Origin: Verrucomicrobiales bacterium
GTDB lineage: Bacteria > Verrucomicrobiota > Verrucomicrobiia > Limisphaerales > RI-55
NCBI GenBank assembly: GCA_003484235.1
Contig: DNDP01000330.1
Coordinates: forward strand, 8,409 to 25,159
Direction: 5' to 3'
Length of the DNA: 16,751 nucleotides
The notes beneath the pieces are model-generated. The model did no database searches, had not been told where the DNA came from, and worked only from the letters and a program-made list of their open reading frames with translations. Below are positions 1 through 5,449 of this stretch, piece after piece. The translations under genes and the position numbers were made by a program. Within the stretch, counting starts at the first letter, position 1; each line of letters opens with the position of its first letter.

Positions 1-650
1 TTCAGTTTCGCCTCCGCCCCGGCCGGTGCCTTCCAAACGCCCCGGGTTTCGTCCGTTCGTGCAATCAGGCCCGCGACAGCACCGCCAGGTGCGACGGTCA
101 TGGCGCGAGACTGCGACGGCGAATCCGCCACGACCACCCAGGGATGATACACGGCCGCGAATTGTCCCGCCGGATTGCCTCCCAATACCGACGCAAACCG
201 GGTCAGTTCCGCGGTGGTTGCCCGTTCTGGAGAATCGACAATGAGGAAAAGCCGCCGTCGCTCCGCGAAAGCCAGCGCCACGGCGAGCAACCGCTGATCG
301 GTCAGGGCTGGAAGCTGCAGCAGTCCGATCTCCCGCTCGGTTGCCAGCGCGGTAAGGGCGCGTTGAAGTCCGGCAAGGGTCAGATGTGCGGGACTGCGCA
401 CGACGCAGGCGCGCCTTCCGCCGTTGGCGAAGTAAAGTCTTACTGCGTGTCCCAGGGGCAGGGAGCGCGAGAGCCCGCCAAAGCGGCGGGTGAAGTCACC
501 AAAGCTTGTGACCATCACCGGCTGCCGGGCGCGTCCCCACGGCGTGGCGCCAATGAAAGCCGTGACCGCGGTTGGTGTGCCGACGATTCGCTGCGGGCCT
601 GATCGCGACTCTTCCACGTAAGCACCGGGCGCGAGGTATTCGGGATTCAT
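1..650 (-). CDS. Contractile tail sheath protein (injection-system type), N-terminal part, cut by window edge
   Basis: The reverse strand from the ATG at 650 is open for 216 codons to the edge without a stop, so the 3' end is missing. The reading begins MNPEYLAPGAYVEESRSGP, the usual opening of contractile sheaths (x-Y-xx-PGVYVEE). Further on come VTSFGDFTRRFGG (about residues 46-58), YFANGGRRACVV (about 73-84), VYHPWVVV (about 167-174) and, near the edge, AGLIARTDETRGVWKAPAG, which matches the AGVYAxxDxxRGVWKAPAN signature of phage and Afp/PVC-type sheaths. No large insertion lies between the NGGRR and YHPW motifs, so it looks like the short sheath form. Sheath subunits polymerise around an inner tube and contract to drive it through a membrane. 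It starts 70 bases after hisC on the same strand; an AGGA lies about 11 bases before the ATG. Whether this belongs to an extracellular injection system, a tailocin or a prophage cannot be decided here; the lack of phage genes to the right favours the first. Confidence 0.9.
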   Translation of the reverse strand, partial: MNPEYLAPGAYVEESRSGPQRIVGTPTAVTAFIGATPWGRARQPVMVTSFGDFTRRFGGLSRSLPLGHAVRLYFANGGRRACVVRSPAHLTLAGLQRALTALATEREIGLLQLPALTDQRLLAVALAFAERRRLFLIVDSPERATTAELTRFASVLGGNPAGQFAAVYHPWVVVADSPSQSRAMTVAPGGAVAGLIARTDETRGVWKAPAGAEAKL

Positions 651-720
651 GGTTGCCACGATCCTGCTTGAAGCCGTCCGCCGGCGCGAGTCCTCGACGG
701 GGGATTTCCCGGGGCCGGTG

Positions 721-1821
721 CTACGTGCCCAACACTTCCTTGAGCGCGGCAAGGCAGCGTTGATTCTCCGCCGGCGTGCCGATCGAGAGGCGGAGCCATT
801 CGGGCAGTCCGTAGCCGGCCATCGGCCGTGTGATGATCCCGCGCTTCTGCATTTCCTGAAACACGCGGGCGCCGTCGCCGGCCTTCAGCAGGATGAAGTT
901 TGCGTGGGACGGCACGTGCTCGATTCCAAGCTTGCGCAGCTCCAGGCGGAAGAACTCGAGGCCGGCGAAGTTGTTCGCCCGCGTCTTCGCCAGATGCTCC
1001 TCGTCGTCGAGTGCTGCCAGCGCTCCGGCCTGGGCGATCGCGTTGATGTTGAACGGCTGCCGGACCTTTTCCAACGCGCCGATCAATTCCGGATGGCTGA
1101 TGCCGTAACCAAGCCGCAGGCCGGCCAGACCGAAAATCTTGGAGAACGTCCGCATGAGGAGGAGGTTGCCGTTCTCGCCCGCGCGCAGCAGGGGGAGAAA
1201 ATCCACCGGCTGGTCGAGAAACTCGAAGTAGGCCTCGTCCATCACGATCAGCACGTGCGGTGGCACGGCGTTGATGAACTTCACCACGTCCCCGCGCGGC
1301 GCCAGGGTGCCGGTGGGGTTGTTGGGGTTGGCCACGAACACCACGCGGGTCTCCGGGGTGATCGCCCGGGTCATGGCGGCCAGATCGTGGCCAAAATCCT
1401 TCGCCGGCACGGTGATCAGCCGTGCGCCAAAGAGGTGGGCGATGATCGGGTAGATCGCAAAGCAGTACTGCGACACCACGACATCCGTTCCCGGTCCCAT
1501 GAAGGCGTGCCCGACAAACTCGATGATCTCGTTCGAGCCGTTTCCGAGGATCAGGTTGGCCGGTTTGAGGTCGAGTTTCTCCGCCAGCCGCCGTTTGAGA
1601 TAGAAGGCGTTGCCGTCCGGGTAGAGGTGCAGTTCATCGATGGCGGCGCGCATCGCCTCCATCGCCTTCGGGGACGGTCCGAGGGGGTTCTCGTTTGAAG
1701 CGACCTTGATCACGTTTTCGGCGTCGAGGCCGAGCTCGCGGGCGACTTCCGCGATCGGCCGGCCGGGTTGATAGACCGGCAGGCTCGCCAGTTGGGGATT
1801 GGGCTTCACAGGATTGGCCAT
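721..1821 (-). CDS. hisC: Histidinol-phosphate aminotransferase
   Basis: This 366-residue protein has the full length of the HisC family of fold-type I PLP aminotransferases, which convert imidazole acetol phosphate and glutamate to L-histidinol phosphate and 2-oxoglutarate in cytosolic histidine synthesis. Visible motifs are SNENPLGPSP (42-51), LGNGSNEII (92-100), the NPNNPTG loop (165-171), DEAYFEF (195-201), the Schiff-base lysine K228 in TFSKIFGLAGLRLGYG, and R344 in EWLRLSIG, which binds the substrate carboxylate. The ATG at 1821 lies 8 bases after the stop of the BioD/DRTGG gene with no clear Shine-Dalgarno site, so translation may be coupled. No other his genes are seen, so a broader specificity (aromatic or phenylpyruvate aminotransferase) cannot be excluded. 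It is the last ordinary metabolic gene before the sheath gene. Confidence 0.92.
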   Translation of the reverse strand: MANPVKPNPQLASLPVYQPGRPIAEVARELGLDAENVIKVASNENPLGPSPKAMEAMRAAIDELHLYPDGNAFYLKRRLAEKLDLKPANLILGNGSNEIIEFVGHAFMGPGTDVVVSQYCFAIYPIIAHLFGARLITVPAKDFGHDLAAMTRAITPETRVVFVANPNNPTGTLAPRGDVVKFINAVPPHVLIVMDEAYFEFLDQPVDFLPLLRAGENGNLLLMRTFSKIFGLAGLRLGYGISHPELIGALEKVRQPFNINAIAQAGALAALDDEEHLAKTRANNFAGLEFFRLELRKLGIEHVPSHANFILLKAGDGARVFQEMQKRGIITRPMAGYGLPEWLRLSIGTPAENQRCLAALKEVLGT

Positions 1822-1829
1822 GGTGTGGG

Positions 1830-2927
1830 TCAGCGGATTGCCTTGAGGAGCGCGTCGACATCGACGTGCTGGGCGATGAGATCGCGGATGACGTTGATCT
1901 TGTCCAGATCGTCGGGCCGCGTCTTGACGGTGAGATCGTGGACGCAGGAGGCGACCTGATAGCTGTCCTCGCGGGCGAGCAGCACGGGATAGGGAAGCTC
2001 GTTGATGACCTTGAGCACCGTGCTGTTGGGTTTGAGTCCCCCCGTGAGCACGATGCCGGAAAGCGTCTGGCCGGTTTCCTTCAGCATCGCCGTGGCGGCG
2101 GCCAGGATCAGGTCCTCGCGGTCGCCCGGAGTGATCAGGAGCACGCCCTTGCGGAAGAAGGGCAGGGCGTTGTGCACGGCCATGGCGCCAACGACCACGT
2201 CGTTGACGAGGTTGTTCATGCGGCCGGGCCGGTTGAGCAGTTCGGCCTTCAGTTCGTCCCGCACCGCCGCGATGTTCGGTTGGGTGAGAATCGGCGTGTT
2301 GGGCAGCACTCCCAGGAGGCGCAGCCCCCGGCGTTCCAGGCCGCGCCGGGCGAAGTCCCGGATGAACTCGATCTTCTCGGGGATCACCTTGTTGACGATC
2401 ACGCCTGCGATCTCCACGCCCTCCTTCTCGAACAGCGCCTGGTTGAGCGCCACCTCGTCAATTGGCTTGCCGATGCCGCCGCGCGTGACGATCACGACCT
2501 TCGCCCCGAGGATCTTCGCCGCGCGGGCGTTGGAGATGTCGAAGACCGAACCCACGCCGGCATGGCCGGACCCCTCGCAAAGCACGAAGTCCTTCTCCCA
2601 CGAGACACGGTCAAAAGCCTGCTGCAGGCGCGTCACCAGCGCATCGCTGTTGGCCGACTCGAGGTAGCGGCGGGTGAACTCGGGCTCGATCGCGATCGGA
2701 CTCATGTCCACGAGCGGACAGTTCAGCTTGTAGACGCTGTCCATCAGCACGGTGTCCTCGTCGATCTTGTGCTCGGCGACCTCCACGTAGCGCTGGCCCA
2801 CCGGCTTGATGTAGCCGACCCGCGGGTGGTGACGCTGCAGCGCCGCCAGCAATCCCAGCGACGTGGTGGTCTTGCCGTCGTTCTGCCGGGTCGCGGCGAT
2901 GAAAACGCGGGGTGTGTTCGTGTTCAT
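1830..2927 (-). CDS. Stand-alone BioD-like P-loop plus DRTGG protein (phosphotransacetylase N-terminal module)
   Basis: This 365-residue protein corresponds to the regulatory N-terminal half of long phosphotransacetylases such as E. coli Pta (COG0857 type) and lacks the catalytic domain. Residues 7-29 hold a P-loop of the dethiobiotin-synthetase kind (ATRQNDGKTTTSLG, with G18-K19). VLCEGSGHAGVGSVFD (115-130) and VIVTRGGIGKPIDE (145-158) continue the BioD-like fold to about residue 210. A DRTGG domain follows, about 215-330, with GDREDLILAAA (268-278) and GIVLTGGL (291-298). In full-length Pta this part senses metabolites and modulates the enzyme. Here it lies 124 bases downstream of pta on the same strand, with a membrane microprotein between them, and hisC follows after 8 bases. 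It probably still partners Pta as a separate subunit, but that is an inference. The ATG at 2927 has no strong Shine-Dalgarno site. Confidence 0.85.
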   Translation of the reverse strand: MNTNTPRVFIAATRQNDGKTTTSLGLLAALQRHHPRVGYIKPVGQRYVEVAEHKIDEDTVLMDSVYKLNCPLVDMSPIAIEPEFTRRYLESANSDALVTRLQQAFDRVSWEKDFVLCEGSGHAGVGSVFDISNARAAKILGAKVVIVTRGGIGKPIDEVALNQALFEKEGVEIAGVIVNKVIPEKIEFIRDFARRGLERRGLRLLGVLPNTPILTQPNIAAVRDELKAELLNRPGRMNNLVNDVVVGAMAVHNALPFFRKGVLLITPGDREDLILAAATAMLKETGQTLSGIVLTGGLKPNSTVLKVINELPYPVLLAREDSYQVASCVHDLTVKTRPDDLDKINVIRDLIAQHVDVDALLKAIR

Positions 2928-2954
2928 GCGGTGGAAAACCGTCGGGCGGAGGGC

Positions 2955-3038
2955 CTACCTGTCGTCGCGGCCCGTGAACAGCAGCACGATCAGCGCGGCG
3001 GCAACGACCAGGGCACCGGCAATGACGAGAACGCTCAT
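2955..3038 (-). CDS. 27-residue single-pass membrane microprotein
   Basis: This short reading frame sits between pta and the BioD/DRTGG gene. It starts MSVLVIAGALVV, continues as one uninterrupted hydrophobic helix to about residue 22, and ends TGRDDR before TAG. Two things support it as real. First, a good Shine-Dalgarno core (AAGGGAG) lies 7 bases before the ATG and overlaps the TGA stop of pta, which fits coupled translation. Second, almost the whole space between the two flanking genes is used by it. The lone helix with a charged C-terminal tail suggests insertion in the inner membrane, perhaps anchoring or regulating the neighbouring enzymes. I recognise no family. The alternative is a chance frame in a spacer. 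Confidence 0.5.
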   Translation of the reverse strand: MSVLVIAGALVVAAALIVLLFTGRDDR

Positions 3039-3051
3039 GCCTCGGCTCCCT

Positions 3052-4104
3052 TCACCCGGCTGCGATGTCCGGTTCCCCGTCGGGATGCATCTTGGCGTAG
3101 GCGATGGACTGGGCGCCGACGATCGCCGCCACGCCCAGGATGTCGTGGGCCGACGAGCCGCGGGAGACATCCGCGGCCGGCCGGTCCAGGCCCAGCAGGA
3201 TCTGGCCGTAGGCATTCGCCCGGGCGAAGTGTTGGACCATCTTGCTGCCGATGTTGCCAGAGTTAAGATCGGGGAACACCAGCACATTGGCCCGGCCCGC
3301 AACCGGGCTGTCCGGCACCTTGCGTCGGGCGATGTCGGGAATGATCGCGGCGTCAAGCTGCAGTTCACCGTCGAAGTCCGCCTCCAGCCTCCGGGCCCGG
3401 GCCTTCTGCTCGGCGAGGGCGGCCGCGGCCTGCACCTTGCCGATGCTCGAATGACTGGCGCTGCCCTTGGTTGAGAACGAAAGGAGCGCCACCCGCGGTT
3501 GGGCGCCGATGAGCTGCCTGGCCAGATCGGCCGTGGAGACGGCGATGTCCGAGAGCTGTTCGACGTCGGGATCGGGAATGACGCCGCAGTCCGCCATGAA
3601 GATCACCCCTTCGTGGCCAAACCGCGTGTCCTCGACCTCCATGATCATGCAGCTGGAGGCGGTCGTCCGCTTGGGCGCCACCTTGATGATCTGGAACAGC
3701 GGCCGCAGCACGCTGCCGGAGATTTCGTTGGTGCCGCTGACCAGGCCGTCTGCCTGGTGCGTGGCCACCATCATCGCGCCGTAATAATTCACCTTGAGCA
3801 TGGCGTCGCGCGCCTCCTCCGGCTGGATCCCCTTGGAACGCCGCAACCGCTCGAAACGCTTGGCAAAACCGTCGAGATCCCCGCTTTCCGCCGGATTGAT
3901 GATGCGGATGCCCTCCAGTGATACCGCCAGCCGTTCCGCGGAATCCTTGATGGCCGTGCGGTCGCCCAGCAGGATCGGCACGCCCAGCCGCAGGGAATAG
4001 AACTGCCTGGCCGCCTGCAGCACGCGCGTCTCCGTGCCTTCGGGGAACACGATGCGCTTGGGATGCCGCTGCAGCTTTTCGATGACGTTCCCGATGAATC
4101 GCAT
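3052..4104 (-). CDS. pta: Phosphate acetyltransferase, short form (catalytic domain only)
   Basis: This 350-residue enzyme is the length of short phosphotransacetylases. It interconverts acetyl-CoA plus phosphate with acetyl phosphate plus CoA in the cytosol, normally paired with acetate kinase. Family signatures are KRIVFPEG (16-23), ADGLVSGT (118-125), ALLSFSTKGSA (207-217), DGELQLDAAI (245-254), VFPDLNSGNIGSKMVQ (276-291) and GLDRPAADVSRGSSAHD (305-321). The frame stays open upstream to a TTG at 4140, but family similarity begins at the ATG at 4104 (MRFIGNVIEK), so that start was chosen; no Shine-Dalgarno site is obvious. It leads a minus-strand run with the microprotein, the detached regulatory module and hisC. 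No ackA is in view. Phosphate butyryltransferase is a related alternative, but the motifs fit Pta better. Confidence 0.93.
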   Translation of the reverse strand: MRFIGNVIEKLQRHPKRIVFPEGTETRVLQAARQFYSLRLGVPILLGDRTAIKDSAERLAVSLEGIRIINPAESGDLDGFAKRFERLRRSKGIQPEEARDAMLKVNYYGAMMVATHQADGLVSGTNEISGSVLRPLFQIIKVAPKRTTASSCMIMEVEDTRFGHEGVIFMADCGVIPDPDVEQLSDIAVSTADLARQLIGAQPRVALLSFSTKGSASHSSIGKVQAAAALAEQKARARRLEADFDGELQLDAAIIPDIARRKVPDSPVAGRANVLVFPDLNSGNIGSKMVQHFARANAYGQILLGLDRPAADVSRGSSAHDILGVAAIVGAQSIAYAKMHPDGEPDIAAG

Positions 4105-4244
4105 GGGCGGAGTAGTAACGGACCCCCGTCCGGACTGCAACCGCGAAGGTGCCCTGTGCCCTTGAACCTTCGTGCCGCCGGCCGGGCCGATGTTTCAAGG
4201 CTTTCCTTCGTTTCCAATTCCGGCAGGATCCCGCCCAGTTGACT

Positions 4245-5402
4245 ATGTCATTGGTGGTCGCTTATCTGGCCCAGGGGAAAATGCGCCTGAAGGAGGGTGG
4301 CGCGGAGCCGCGCACGATCGACAGCGCCTTCGCCCAGTCCATCCACGACAAGGCGCTGCGCGCGCAGCAGCGCAACTCCTGGAAAAACGACGGCGGCGGT
4401 TTCTTCTCCGGAGCGATGCTCTGGGGCAGGGGAGCCGGCTCCGACCCGGACCCCGTGTGGATCACCAGCGTCGGTCGGGGCCGGGAGCAGGGCCAGTTTG
4501 TCTTCTCGCTCACCAGTGGTTCGTTGTGCGCGCTGCTTTCGTCCGACCGGCTCGGCGCGGAGGAGCGCCGCCTGTGGAACAACAACAAGCAGCGGCTTCA
4601 GCATGTCTCGCAGCATCCGCAGACCGGCGACTTTGCCTTCAGCGTCACCCACCAGAACGGCACCGCCAACCTGGGCGTGATGATCGGCGGTGACGCGGGC
4701 GTTTCAGAGGTTACGGAAGGGGACTCCATGGATACCGCGCCCAGCTGGGTGCCTGGAGAACCGCGCCGGCTCGTCTACCAGTCGGCTGGGGTCGGCCGGA
4801 ATCGCGAGGGCCACTACCTGGCGTTGGGACCCTACCGCGTCGAGCACCTGAACCTGGAGACCGCCGCCATCGACACGCTGCTCGAGGATCCGGAGATCGA
4901 CTTCGTGGCTCCCCGTGCGCTCGCGAACGGCGCGCTGTACTACATCCGTCGCCCGTATGAGGGGCGGCCGCGTGCGAATCCGTTTCGCATTCTCAAGGAC
5001 ATCGTTTTGATGCCCTTCCGGTTCCTGTACGGTGTCTTTCAGTTCTTCAACTTCTTCACCATGAAGTACACGGGGAACAAGCTCACCACGTCGGCCGACG
5101 GCGCGCGAAACCGGCAACTCAACCCGCAGGAGATGATGATCTGGGGCAACCTGATCCAGGCACAGAAGGCGCAGGCCGGAGAGGAGCCTCCCGATCTGGT
5201 TCCTGGCTCCTGGCAGCTGATGCGCCGCCAAAGGGGGACGGACGAGGTGATTGCGAAGTCCGTCCTCGCCTACGACGTGGCCGAGGACGGAACAGTCGTC
5301 TATTCCAACGGCAATGCGCTCTTCAAAATCACCCCCGACGGACGAAGGGAGCGGATCTTGTCCGAGGCTCTCATCGAGCAGGTCGTGCTGCTGTCGACGT
5401 AG
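4245..5402 (+). CDS. TolB/WD40-like beta-propeller protein of unknown function with a central aromatic hydrophobic segment
   Basis: I do not recognise a named family for this 385-residue protein. Repeated strand-rich segments resemble TolB or WD40-like blades: HPQTGDFAFSVTHQNG (124-139), TAPSWVPGEPRRLVYQSAG (164-182), ALANGALYYIRR (226-237), AYDVAEDGTVVYSNGNALFKITPDG (342-366). No signal peptide is seen, so it may be cytoplasmic. Between blades, residues 246-274 form an aromatic, mildly basic hydrophobic stretch (IVLMPFRFLYGVFQFFNFF) that could lie in or on a membrane. The frame extends upstream to a GTG at 4149, but the ATG at 4245 was chosen because the upstream part has an atypical composition. 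It diverges from pta and converges on the cation ATPase, so it is probably a single-gene unit. A role in reading out or scaffolding at the membrane is only a guess. Confidence 0.65.
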   Translation: MSLVVAYLAQGKMRLKEGGAEPRTIDSAFAQSIHDKALRAQQRNSWKNDGGGFFSGAMLWGRGAGSDPDPVWITSVGRGREQGQFVFSLTSGSLCALLSSDRLGAEERRLWNNNKQRLQHVSQHPQTGDFAFSVTHQNGTANLGVMIGGDAGVSEVTEGDSMDTAPSWVPGEPRRLVYQSAGVGRNREGHYLALGPYRVEHLNLETAAIDTLLEDPEIDFVAPRALANGALYYIRRPYEGRPRANPFRILKDIVLMPFRFLYGVFQFFNFFTMKYTGNKLTTSADGARNRQLNPQEMMIWGNLIQAQKAQAGEEPPDLVPGSWQLMRRQRGTDEVIAKSVLAYDVAEDGTVVYSNGNALFKITPDGRRERILSEALIEQVVLLST

Positions 5403-5449
5403 CGATTGGACCGGCGGAATCACGCCAGCCACTCCTGGGTCGGCATTGG

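Noticed and set aside
144..602. Plus-strand frame of 152 codons at the left edge
   Set aside because: The minus strand here encodes clear sheath motifs across its whole length; this frame is its shadow.
690..715. Small palindromic stretch between hisC and the sheath gene as a terminator
   Set aside because: Only about four base pairs can form and no T-run follows on the minus strand.
1866..3266. Plus-strand frame of 466 codons opposite the BioD/DRTGG gene and the end of pta
   Set aside because: It crosses the boundaries of three well-supported minus-strand genes and has an arginine/histidine-biased, motif-free product.
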